Assembly (NCBI GenBank): GCA_004293905.1
Contig: RDZE01000024.1
Coordinates: forward strand, 1-64,000
DNA length: 64,000 bases
Origin: Cytophagales bacterium
GTDB lineage: Bacteria > Bacteroidota > Bacteroidia > Cytophagales > Microscillaceae
Direction: 5' to 3'
Shown here: positions 25,649 to 34,094 of the stretch, one piece after another
Layout of the letters: each line of letters opens with the position of its first letter
Position numbering within the stretch: the first letter of the stretch is position 1
Notes under the pieces: model-generated
What the model was told of the DNA's origin: nothing
Database searches by the model: none
What the model saw: the letters and a program-made list of their open reading frames with translations, nothing else
Translations under genes and position numbers: made by a program

Positions 25649-27892
25649 TTATATTTTCCAACCAATTACTAAAACATCATCGGTTTGTGATTTTCCTTGT
25701 TTCCATTGATCAAAAGTGGTTTTAAGGATTTCTTTTTGCATGTTAGCAGGCTTTTGGGCTATCTCTAATAAAAGTTGTCGGAAGTTTGATTTCATATACT
25801 TTCGGTCTTTTTCGCCTCCAAATTGGTCTTGGTAGCCATCAGAAAAGATGAAAAAACTATCATTGGGCTGTGTGGTGATTTGGTGCATTACAAAAATTTT
25901 ATCTTTGTGTAGGTGAGAACTTCCAATGGGGAGAGGTGTGGCTTTGATTTGGTGCATTTCTCCACCGCGAACATAGAGTAAAGGATTATTGGCTCCTGCA
26001 TATTGTAAATTATTCGTTTTTTCGTCTATTTTTACTATAGCTATGTCCATGCCATCGTGAATAGGTTGAGGGTTTTCGGGGTTGCGTAGTGCTTCATTGA
26101 CCAATCGGTCTAATTGGTGTAGAATGGCATCGGGTTGGTAAATTTCTCTATTATGCACTATTTCATTCAAAAAATCACAACCGATGACGGTCATAAATGC
26201 GGCAGGAATTCCGTGCCCTGTGCAGTCAGCGGCTACTATGATTTTGAAATGTAGGTCTTTTTCTTCGTCTTTTATTTCGGCAAACCAATAAAAATCGCCT
26301 GCTACGATGTCGCGTGGTCTGAAGAAAATAAAAGCGTCTTTGAATTGTGCTGTAATTTCACTTTGGCTGCCTAAAATACCTTTTTGTATGTTGCGGGCAT
26401 ATTCTATGCTTTCTTTTATTTGTTGATAGGCATATTCTATTTCTTCATTTTTTTGTTGTATGGCTTCTTGTTGTCTTAGTATTTCTTCGTTTTGTTGTTC
26501 TAATTCTATTTTTTGATTGAGTATTTCATCGGTTCTTTCGGCTACTTGTTTTTCTAAGAGCGTATTTTGTTGTGCGAGTATTTCTTGTTTTTCTTTTTCT
26601 TGTTGTACGTTTTTTTCTGAAAGTTCTTGCACTTTTCGGAGTTGTTGCCAAAGTTGTTTGTTTGTATAGGCAAAGTCGCGTGCTAAATAAATAGACATAG
26701 ACGCGGAGATGCCCAATATGCCTACATATCTTACGAGCATATTAACAATTACAGGCAATACCAACCAACCGCTGAATAAACTCAGGAGTGCAGAATACCA
26801 AAATATGAATAAGATAGAAGCCATTACGCCTAAGCCTACTGTGAGTGCTCCTTTTTTGCGTTTCTTGATAGATACTATGGTTACTCTCAATACTTCTAAA
26901 ATGGCGACTGTATAGAATAGATATGCCATAATATTGGTCAGAAATGCATTCAAGCCTACAAGAATAGTGGCTGAATAGAGTGCTACAATAAACCAATATT
27001 GGCGTGGAAGTTCGTTGTAAAAAAGTGTATAGAGTAGTCTTACTACCATCAAAATACTTGTAGTGGCAAAGATAAAATTGACAATATTGATAAAAATTAC
27101 TCTATCTATAGTGTGGCTTTGCTTGTGAATATACTCTAAGAAGAAAGTAACTCCTAAGGTAAGGCAATAAAGAGCATAATAAAAATTGCCTTTTTGTTGG
27201 GGGTAAAAAATAAAAATAATGAGGTGGAGTAAGCCTAATGCTGCCAATGCACCAAAAATGATAACATTAACAAATAGTTCATTGAGGGTGAAGGTATAAA
27301 AAGTAGAAAGTGTATCATTGAGTGGGCTGATGGAGAGTTTAAAACCTGCTGTGCGGGCAAATCTTCCATAACGTTGGTAAAGTTGCCAAGCATTGCTACT
27401 TGAATAGCGAATGGCTATTACTTGTTCTTTTTGGGCTTCAAACTCTATACTAACTGGATAACCAAAAGGGCTGTATTTTTTTTCTTCGGAGGAGTTTGGG
27501 CTTACAACGCCAAATTGGTGAATACGCTTACCATTGAGGTATATTTCGGAAGCACCCCGCTGCCATAAGCGTAGTGAGAGGTGTTTGTTCCAAAGTGAAC
27601 TATCTACTGTTAGATGCAAGCGAAACCAAGCGATGCCCTCAAAATCGGTAGTAGAAAGGCTATCGAGCCAAAGTTGTGGGTTGATGGTTTTCCATTTTTT
27701 ATCGTTAAATTCAGGTTTTGCCCATTCAAGATTGTCGCCTTTGTGGTATACCCAACCCGATGATAAAAACAACTCTTGCGAAGTCAATTTGATTACTTCA
27801 TCAGAAGAGGTTTGCCTTCTTTGTGCTTGGGTTGAAAAATTAATGACCAAACAAAGTAACAACCCACCCAAAAAATGTAATGGTTTTATCAT
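25649..27892 (-). CDS. Membrane SpoIIE-type PP2C phosphatase with 7TM-DISM-like sensor
   Basis: A 747-residue protein. It has a signal peptide (MIKPLHFLGGLLLCLVINF), an extracytoplasmic jelly-roll region of about residues 60-170 (GIAWFRLHLTVDSSLWNK, EIYLNGKRIHQFG) similar to sugar-binding 7TM-DISM domains, a block of about seven hydrophobic helices (residues 210-400), a long Gln/Glu-rich coiled coil (400-500) and a C-terminal PP2C domain. The phosphatase shows DCTGHGIPAAFMTVIG, SDGYQDQFGG and DDVLVIG, so metal binding is intact. SpoIIE-type phosphatases dephosphorylate STAS-type anti-sigma antagonists or related proteins; the input here is probably an extracytoplasmic ligand. No obvious partner is adjacent. 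Confidence 0.9.
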   Translation of the reverse strand: MIKPLHFLGGLLLCLVINFSTQAQRRQTSSDEVIKLTSQELFLSSGWVYHKGDNLEWAKPEFNDKKWKTINPQLWLDSLSTTDFEGIAWFRLHLTVDSSLWNKHLSLRLWQRGASEIYLNGKRIHQFGVVSPNSSEEKKYSPFGYPVSIEFEAQKEQVIAIRYSSSNAWQLYQRYGRFARTAGFKLSISPLNDTLSTFYTFTLNELFVNVIIFGALAALGLLHLIIFIFYPQQKGNFYYALYCLTLGVTFFLEYIHKQSHTIDRVIFINIVNFIFATTSILMVVRLLYTLFYNELPRQYWFIVALYSATILVGLNAFLTNIMAYLFYTVAILEVLRVTIVSIKKRKKGALTVGLGVMASILFIFWYSALLSLFSGWLVLPVIVNMLVRYVGILGISASMSIYLARDFAYTNKQLWQQLRKVQELSEKNVQQEKEKQEILAQQNTLLEKQVAERTDEILNQKIELEQQNEEILRQQEAIQQKNEEIEYAYQQIKESIEYARNIQKGILGSQSEITAQFKDAFIFFRPRDIVAGDFYWFAEIKDEEKDLHFKIIVAADCTGHGIPAAFMTVIGCDFLNEIVHNREIYQPDAILHQLDRLVNEALRNPENPQPIHDGMDIAIVKIDEKTNNLQYAGANNPLLYVRGGEMHQIKATPLPIGSSHLHKDKIFVMHQITTQPNDSFFIFSDGYQDQFGGEKDRKYMKSNFRQLLLEIAQKPANMQKEILKTTFDQWKQGKSQTDDVLVIGWKI

Positions 27893-28008
27893 AGCATTGC
27901 AATATACATATAGAGAACAAAAAAAATAAAAAAAATAACTCTTTTTGTAGGGTATTTTTAGTTATTTTAACTATTTTCACTTCCCTAACCTTACAAATTA
28001 CAAAATTA

Positions 28009-29385
28009 ATGCAAGAAATTCAAAATTTTGAAAAACTTATCCAAGAAACCCAACATCACCCTACTTGGAAAGCAACCGATAAGTTGGCACGGTTAGAACC
28101 CTTGTACCAATCATTGATAGAGCGGCTACTTTATCTCAATGCGCCCGACGTAGCCGCCACACATTGGAAACAATTTTTGACTTGGGCGCAAGACCATCTC
28201 CCCGAAACCCTCCAAACACATGCTGAGTGGTCTATTTACTTAGCGAATTTGTACGTAAAGAGCAATCTATGGGCAAAAGCAATGGCGATTTATGAAGAAT
28301 TGGATACACAACTACCTGAAAACCAACAAGGTGTCATTTTTTATTTGAAGGGCAATGTAGCATTATTACAACAAGATTACGAAGTAGCCGAAAAATATTA
28401 TAGAGAAGCACTTGTGTTATACGAAAAGTACCAACAAGAAAACGAAATGGGTGTTTTATATCGCAATTTAGCCCTGCTTTATTATTACCAAAAAGACAAT
28501 AAAAATGCCTTACTTGAGTTTGAAAAGTCTATAGAGATACTCTTTGAAACCCACCAATATAGTGAGCTATCGGGTACTTTTTTTAATCTAAGAGTCTTTT
28601 TGGCAGAAGCCATGAGCCTCAGCAATAGAAATATTTATTACCAACAAAAAATACAAGAAGCAGAAACAAGGCAGAAAAACACCGTTGGCGCTTTTTGGTA
28701 CTATCAATGGACATTGCAACAACAACAAGAAAAACCTCAAGAAGTATTAGCCTATTGGGAAAATGCTTTGCAAAAATTTCTGAAAAGTAATGTACTCTAT
28801 GAAGTAGGCAATGTATATTATTATCTTGGGCATTGGTACGATTTAGATGGGCAAACTCGAAAAGCATTAGAAAGATATATCAAAGCCTTACAATATATGT
28901 TGAAGTACGAAAACTACGAAAACATAGGCATGGTTACTTACTATCTCGAAATAGCTTATGAAGACAGCCATAATCCTGTATTGCAAAAAGAAATAGATGA
29001 TTTGATAGCGCAAGTAAGAGCCAAAGGGCTTTATAATACTACTGATGGCGAAACTGATGAAAATACGCCTCCGCCCAACACACAAGAGCTACTCCAAAAC
29101 CTCATAGAACAAACGCATGAGCAAGAATATACAACACTTTTGACTGCATACCAACAATTAAAGCCCAATGCTTGGGCTGAAATAAGTGTTGCATTTTTAG
29201 AAAAAACACATCAACTACTGACTATTTTAGGAGAGCAAAAGAAATACAAACTTTGGAAAACACCCAAAATAAAAAAAGCAGAGGCTCTTTTTTATCAAAT
29301 TTTAGAAGATTTGAACGCACTCTTTGGCGATAATGAGGTGCAAGAAGAAATGATGCTTTGGTGGGAAAAAATAAAACAAATATAA
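28009..29385 (+). CDS. TPR protein, unknown function
   Basis: A 458-residue protein without signal peptide or membrane segment, built of TPR-like helical repeats. Repeats are seen at about residues 75-150 (AIYEELDTQLPENQQGVIFYLKGNVALLQQDYEVAEKYYREAL, then YRNLALLYYYQKDNKNALLEFEKSIEI) and 225-310 (NVYYYLGHWYDLDGQTRKALERYIKAL). The C-terminal 130 residues are less repetitive and include a proline-rich loop. It is probably a scaffold for protein interactions. It starts 116 bases from the divergent phosphatase gene and ends at a strong bidirectional terminator. Confidence 0.75.
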   Translation: MQEIQNFEKLIQETQHHPTWKATDKLARLEPLYQSLIERLLYLNAPDVAATHWKQFLTWAQDHLPETLQTHAEWSIYLANLYVKSNLWAKAMAIYEELDTQLPENQQGVIFYLKGNVALLQQDYEVAEKYYREALVLYEKYQQENEMGVLYRNLALLYYYQKDNKNALLEFEKSIEILFETHQYSELSGTFFNLRVFLAEAMSLSNRNIYYQQKIQEAETRQKNTVGAFWYYQWTLQQQQEKPQEVLAYWENALQKFLKSNVLYEVGNVYYYLGHWYDLDGQTRKALERYIKALQYMLKYENYENIGMVTYYLEIAYEDSHNPVLQKEIDDLIAQVRAKGLYNTTDGETDENTPPPNTQELLQNLIEQTHEQEYTTLLTAYQQLKPNAWAEISVAFLEKTHQLLTILGEQKKYKLWKTPKIKKAEALFYQILEDLNALFGDNEVQEEMMLWWEKIKQI

Positions 29386-29387
29386 AA

Positions 29388-29427
29388 AAAAATGATGAAA
29401 TTTTCGCAAAAAAAAATCATCATTTTT
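29388..29427. terminator. Bidirectional terminator
   Basis: An 11-bp stem AAAAATGATGA (29388-29398) with TCATCATTTTT (29417-29427) is flanked by A and T tracts. It serves both the TPR gene and the convergent HMA gene. Confidence 0.8.
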
Positions 29428-29452
29428 AATTCTGTTAACGCCTGTTATCAGG

Positions 29453-29791
29453 TCATTTTTTGCAACACTTAGGTAGTTTGTCGTAGGCTTCTTTGGTGGC
29501 TTTTTGCTCATCGGCATCATAGCCTACTTGTGTGATTGCTAAACGAATAGCATTGACATCAACTTTGTTTGAGTTGAAAATGACTTTTACTATACTTGTG
29601 TTTATATCTACTAAGGCAGATTTTACACCATCTACTTCTCCAAGTGCATTTTCTATTTTTTCTTTGCACATTTCGCATTGGGCAGAGGTCTGAATGCTTA
29701 CCTCTTGGTTTCCATTGGCTTTTTTCTGTGCATTGGCAATGTAGTTAATGCTTACTAAGCATATTGCTACTAAAAATAAACGTTTTAACAT
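29453..29791 (-). CDS. Exported heavy-metal-associated (HMA) domain protein
   Basis: A 112-residue protein with a signal peptide (MLKRLFLVAICLVSINYIANAQ) and one HMA fold. The metal-binding CxxC is CEMC at residues 39-42, within VSIQTSAQCEMCKEKIENALGEVDGV, and the fold continues through SALVDINTSIVKVIFNSNKVDVNAIRLAI. The C-terminus ends in CCKK, a possible second metal site. It likely carries copper or a similar soft metal in the periplasm. It lies 48 bases downstream of a TonB-dependent receptor on the same strand, and a Cys-cluster protein follows, making a metal-related cluster. Confidence 0.88.
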   Translation of the reverse strand: MLKRLFLVAICLVSINYIANAQKKANGNQEVSIQTSAQCEMCKEKIENALGEVDGVKSALVDINTSIVKVIFNSNKVDVNAIRLAITQVGYDADEQKATKEAYDKLPKCCKK

Positions 29792-29839
29792 AAAGATAAA
29801 TAAAAATTAAGGGTTTATAAAAGTGAAAATAAAAAGCGA

Positions 29840-32083
29840 TTAAGGTTTCCAAGTATCCCATTGAAAGCGAACGCCTGTATAAACCATTCTTCCCATGACA
29901 GGTGCATAAATCAATCCTGCATCAAAGTGTTCGCCATGGGGTTGGTCGGCAGCCATAATAGGCATATCTTGCATATAGTTGGCTAAATCTTCTGCACCTA
30001 CATAAAAAGCCCAATTTTTCCAATTTTTAGTAATCTGCATATTCAGCAGTATGAATTCGGGGCTATAAGAAGGTAATTGCATATCAGCAGGCATTTGTCT
30101 GGTGTTAGGTAGGCGTTGTGCCCCTACATATTCAGCCGTGAGGTCAAATTGCCAAGCATCTTTTTTAGTACTATATGCCAAATTAATAAATGCTCTGTGT
30201 TTGGCAACAAAAGGAACTTCCATAAGTTGGTTGCTGAGAGTAGTTTGAACATCATAGTATTTGTATGCCATCGTAACATCAAAGCGTTTGAATGGCTCAT
30301 AACTAACTTGTGTTTGGAAACTATTGGCAAAAGACAAACCACGAAGGTTATAAAACAGCACCTCATGTGAATTGTTGTCTAAGTCCATCACAATTTGATT
30401 TTCAAACTGTGTTCTGTAAAAATCAACCGTTAAGATTCCAGTATAACCATTGATAAAAAAGCGTTGAGAAAGACTTGCTCCATAGTTCCAAGCAATTTCG
30501 GGTTGTAAGTTGGGTTCTATGTATAGTTTTCGGCTGCTTATCAGATAGCTGTTGCCTTCTATGATAGGATTCGCAACCCTAAACCCGCGCCCTCCTGAGA
30601 GTCGCAAGGTAGTATTGTCATTGATATCGTATTTGATATGCAAACGAGGCGAAGGAATGTTTCCATAAAGATTGTGAAAATCGGTACGAAGCCCTGCTAC
30701 TAAAACCCAACTTTCGGAAGGTTTGAAAGTATATTCGGCAAAAATACCCAAAACGGTTTCTTCTCTTTTTCTGATAAAAGTTTGACTTCCTGAGGATAAT
30801 AAATTTTCTTGGTAATTTTCCTTATAGTTGTCTATAGTGATATTACCGCCTATTTTGAGTTCGTGTTTGGGCGCAAATTTATTTTGGTAGATTAAGTTTG
30901 CGTTCCAATATTGTTGTTCGGCTTCGTAGTTATTCATTCCCCAAAAGCTATTTTGGTCGTGCCATACTGCTGTAGTAGTGAGGGCAATGCTTTGGGTTGG
31001 TTTTTGGCGTGGCAAATAGCCCAATTTACTAAATACTTGTAAGCGATTGGTGGTAAATCGTACTCCGTAGGGGCTACTAAAAGAGCGTTGTTGGTCTGTA
31101 GCAAAAAGGGTTTGTCCTCCTATTTTATCATCGGTGAGTGCTTGTATGCCCAATTGCCACATAAAATCTTTAGAGGCAAACATTAACCTTTGCAAAACAT
31201 TGAATTGCGTAAAACGGGGTATATCTTGAAATCCGTCTTGGTTGTTGTCTACTTGTTGGCTTAAATCACTGGCATGAAGCAATGTGGCTATGCTCCATTT
31301 TTCTGAAAGTTTGATGTTTATATTTGCATTTCCTTCTATACGTCCTGCAATGTTGGTATAAAAGTTAAGTAATAATGCTTCATTTTTAGGAATTTCGCCA
31401 TAGTCTATGTTAATTTGCCCTGTGATGGCTTCATAACCATTGATTACTGAGCCTGCGCCTTTGTTAATGTCTATGGATTTTATCCAAGTACCGGGTATAA
31501 AATACAAACCACTTCTTGCGGAAAGCCCTCTGATAGCGGGCATGTTTTCGGTCATGAGTTGTGCATATACACCATCTAAGCCCAGCATGCGTATTTGTTT
31601 GGTGCCCGATACTGCATCGGTATTGCTTACATCTACGGAGGCATTGGTTTCAAAACTTTCGGAGAGATTGCAGCAAGCGGCTTTTTGCAAATCGCGCGTG
31701 GTGAGCGTTTCCGATTGTATGGTTTCTACTGAAAGAGTTTTAGAGGCTTTAATTTCTACACTTTCTAAAGATACTTCAGAGGTGAGGTATATTTCTATGG
31801 GTTTTTGGGGCGGTGCAGTTAGGAGGAGCGTATCGGTACGATAGCCTACATAGCTGATTATGAGATGTATAGGATATTGGCTTGTTTCTATAGTGAAGTA
31901 GCCCTCTGCATTGGTAGTAACTCCTTTGTTCGTTTCTTGAATGATGAGATTTGCACCTATAAGTGGGCTATCGGCTTGTTCGTTTTTTTCTTTTACTACT
32001 CCATTGATGTTTTGTGCTTGCAGTAAAATAAATTGTGTTAGTAGAATTTGTACACCAATATAAATGATGATTCTTTTTTTCAT
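29840..32083 (-). CDS. TonB-dependent outer membrane receptor
   Basis: A 747-residue outer-membrane receptor. After the signal peptide there is a carboxypeptidase-regulatory-like domain (residues about 25-110, with GVTTNAEGYFTIETSQYPIHLIISYVGY), then the plug domain (about 120-230, RMLGLDGVYAQLMTENMPAIRGLSARSGLYFIPG), then a beta-barrel that ends with an aromatic-rich C-terminal strand (GVRFQWDTWKP). Such receptors use TonB energy to import large or scarce ligands. The plug has a CCNLSES sequence, and its neighbours are an HMA protein and a Cys-cluster protein, so metal uptake is favoured. It is unlike the SusC group, which is usually paired with SusD. Confidence 0.9.
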   Translation of the reverse strand: MKKRIIIYIGVQILLTQFILLQAQNINGVVKEKNEQADSPLIGANLIIQETNKGVTTNAEGYFTIETSQYPIHLIISYVGYRTDTLLLTAPPQKPIEIYLTSEVSLESVEIKASKTLSVETIQSETLTTRDLQKAACCNLSESFETNASVDVSNTDAVSGTKQIRMLGLDGVYAQLMTENMPAIRGLSARSGLYFIPGTWIKSIDINKGAGSVINGYEAITGQINIDYGEIPKNEALLLNFYTNIAGRIEGNANINIKLSEKWSIATLLHASDLSQQVDNNQDGFQDIPRFTQFNVLQRLMFASKDFMWQLGIQALTDDKIGGQTLFATDQQRSFSSPYGVRFTTNRLQVFSKLGYLPRQKPTQSIALTTTAVWHDQNSFWGMNNYEAEQQYWNANLIYQNKFAPKHELKIGGNITIDNYKENYQENLLSSGSQTFIRKREETVLGIFAEYTFKPSESWVLVAGLRTDFHNLYGNIPSPRLHIKYDINDNTTLRLSGGRGFRVANPIIEGNSYLISSRKLYIEPNLQPEIAWNYGASLSQRFFINGYTGILTVDFYRTQFENQIVMDLDNNSHEVLFYNLRGLSFANSFQTQVSYEPFKRFDVTMAYKYYDVQTTLSNQLMEVPFVAKHRAFINLAYSTKKDAWQFDLTAEYVGAQRLPNTRQMPADMQLPSYSPEFILLNMQITKNWKNWAFYVGAEDLANYMQDMPIMAADQPHGEHFDAGLIYAPVMGRMVYTGVRFQWDTWKP

Positions 32084-32189
32084 GAATATATTTAGGATTA
32101 ATAGTTTAGTAGTATGAGAATAGAAGTAACTTTAGCTCATTTGTTGTCTTTTTCAAGAAACTTGATAAGCTAACTACATACACTATTAG

Positions 32190-32630
32190 TTATATTCTGA
32201 AAGATTGTTTTTGGATAAGAATTAGTGAGCCACTTCTTGTAAAAGGAGGTGAAGTATTGGCGCAAGAGGTTAAATTTTGTGAAGTAGGTATGACGCAAGC
32301 TGTAGTTGGCGCAGCAGGAATGAGATTGGGGAAGATAAAAAAGCTAATTTTTTCTATCTTCAAGGTTTGATTAGGAGCTAAAAAACCATCAGTGGGAAAG
32401 TAATAAAAGTTGGTTTTTTCTTCGCAGCAACTTTTTTGGGAGGGAAGTTGACTTTCAGTTGATTTTTCGCAACATTTATGTGGTTTTTCAGAATGGGTAT
32501 CTATATAAATGCTACTTTGTTGCTCTGACATCATAGTACAATGCGTACTATATACCCATATACCTACTGTAATGAACAGAAAGTAAAAACTAAGCGCAAT
32601 GGCAGATATTTGGGTGATTGTCTTTTTCAT
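32190..32630 (-). CDS. Cys-cluster protein of the HYC_CC_PP type
   Basis: The start is at the ATG at 32630 (MKKTITQISAIALSFYFLF), giving 146 residues. It has an N-terminal hydrophobic segment and the family motif order: THC (near residue 30), HKCC (near 50), KSCC (near 66), and a late PP motif in NTSPPFTRS. Proteins of this small Bacteroidota group are found next to copper or heavy-metal genes, and the cysteine and histidine groups suggest metal binding. Here it is upstream of a TonB receptor and an HMA protein on the same strand. Confidence 0.75.
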   Translation of the reverse strand: MKKTITQISAIALSFYFLFITVGIWVYSTHCTMMSEQQSSIYIDTHSEKPHKCCEKSTESQLPSQKSCCEEKTNFYYFPTDGFLAPNQTLKIEKISFFIFPNLIPAAPTTACVIPTSQNLTSCANTSPPFTRSGSLILIQKQSFRI

Positions 32631-32706
32631 AACTAACTTGACTATAGAACGCAATAGTGTTCTAAAAAGTTTGTTTCAATACTATTTTTTTAGTTTTAAT
32701 CGGTTT

Positions 32707-33960
32707 TTATTGTGCTTTTATATAGTTGATGATGGCTTCGAAGTAAGCATCTGCTACTTCTACTACTCTTTGTGAGGTGCGAACGCCTGCTATTTCTATG
32801 TTTTTTTCACTAAGAGCTTGGCATTCTTTGATATTGTCTTGGAAAAGGCTTTCGCCGTAGCATAGTACGCCATTGACGCGGCGTGTGAGTGTGAGATTGC
32901 GAGCGTATACACCTTGTGCGTCAGTGGTGAGTGATTTTGGATAATTGGTTGAGGGGTCAGTAGGTACTTTCAGATTTTTTTCAAAACTTTGTAATACGAT
33001 TTGTGAAAGTGATAATGAATTTTCGATATCATCACTAAGGAGTAATCTTAAAAAATGGAAACGGTCTTCTTTTTCTTTGAGTTCATTTTTAAGAAATCCG
33101 CCTCCGATGAAAGCCATATTAAAATTTTTTTCTGTGGGTCTGTTCCAAGGGTCGTTAGCACCGTCTACGTTGTAGTGAATGATGAGTGTGAGGTCGGGGC
33201 GGAATCGGTTGATGATTTTGGCGCGTTCGGCAAGTTCTTTGAGTCGAAATTCGTCATAAAAAATGCGTGATTTGAATTGTTTTTCACTTTCATTGGTCAT
33301 TTTTTTGAATTTCGCTTTATTGGTTTCAAACCACTGATCGAAGGTGATTCCGAAAGCTGTACTGTGTGGGTCGTTGCGTGTGAGCATGACGGTAGCACCA
33401 AGACTTTCCAAGCGCATTTTTAGAATTTTGGCAGTAGAGAGGGTAAGGTCGGCTTCATAGAAGGCTATTTTTTTGTAACCTAAGTCCATTTCTATGTATT
33501 TCCATTCCATTTTGGCGGTTTCCATGTCGCCGCCTACGTGTCCGGGGTCAAGGGCTATTCGTACATTGGTAAGGGGTTTGAATACTTGCATATCCCAATT
33601 AAGTACATAATCGGGCTTTTTGAGAGTATGCATGAGGGTTTCGGGCGATTCTTTGTTTTGATAGAGTTGGTAGGCTTGTTCTACGTTTTGTTTCACTAAG
33701 GCTCTAAATACAGCTAATTCATTCCAAGAAAGGTAGTATTCTATTTTGTCTATTTGTCTATCTTGTGCGGAAGCATAGACAGCTACTCCTGAGTTACCAA
33801 TCTCGATGTGTGTTTTTATCTCTTGGTCGTAGGCGAGGTATTTATTGAGTTTTTGTTCGTAATACTCTTTTAGGTATATGTTGTTTTTGTTTTCTTGTGC
33901 GTTGGCAAAGTAGGTACTAAAATAACTGAGGCAAAGAAAAAGAATTAGGTTTGCTTTCAT
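32707..33960 (-). CDS. N-acetylmuramoyl-L-alanine amidase (Amidase_3 family)
   Basis: A 417-residue protein with a signal peptide (MKANLILFLCLSYFSTYFANAQ) that should cleave the amide bond between muramic acid and the peptide of peptidoglycan in the periplasm. The Amidase_3 domain starts near residue 135 with VRIALDPGHVGG, the zinc histidine; further ligands lie in AFYEADLTL (glutamate) and LIIHYNVDG (histidine). The last 150 residues are less conserved. The N-terminal 120 residues before the domain have no recognised family. Its partners are not in the window; it is a single-gene unit. Confidence 0.88.
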   Translation of the reverse strand: MKANLILFLCLSYFSTYFANAQENKNNIYLKEYYEQKLNKYLAYDQEIKTHIEIGNSGVAVYASAQDRQIDKIEYYLSWNELAVFRALVKQNVEQAYQLYQNKESPETLMHTLKKPDYVLNWDMQVFKPLTNVRIALDPGHVGGDMETAKMEWKYIEMDLGYKKIAFYEADLTLSTAKILKMRLESLGATVMLTRNDPHSTAFGITFDQWFETNKAKFKKMTNESEKQFKSRIFYDEFRLKELAERAKIINRFRPDLTLIIHYNVDGANDPWNRPTEKNFNMAFIGGGFLKNELKEKEDRFHFLRLLLSDDIENSLSLSQIVLQSFEKNLKVPTDPSTNYPKSLTTDAQGVYARNLTLTRRVNGVLCYGESLFQDNIKECQALSEKNIEIAGVRTSQRVVEVADAYFEAIINYIKAQ

Positions 33961-34026
33961 ATTTTATTTTAAAGATTCATTTTTTCTTCTAAATTAATCA
34001 ATAATTTGAGAAAAAGTGTGGAGAGT

Positions 34027-34068
34027 AAAAAAAAATGACAGCCCCAAAACATTTTTTTTCGGGGCTGT
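34027..34068 (-). terminator. Rho-independent terminator after the PAS-repeat protein
   Basis: An 8-bp GC-rich stem ACAGCCCC (34038-34045) with GGGGCTGT (34061-34068) is followed on the minus strand, after the short CAT, by a long T run (34027-34035). Confidence 0.85.
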
Positions 34069-34094
34069 TCTTAGATTAAGGTTGAGTGTTTTTG

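Noticed and set aside
30116..30370. Frames on both strands within the TonB receptor gene
   Set aside because: The receptor frame continues through this region with clear barrel sequence; these are shadows.
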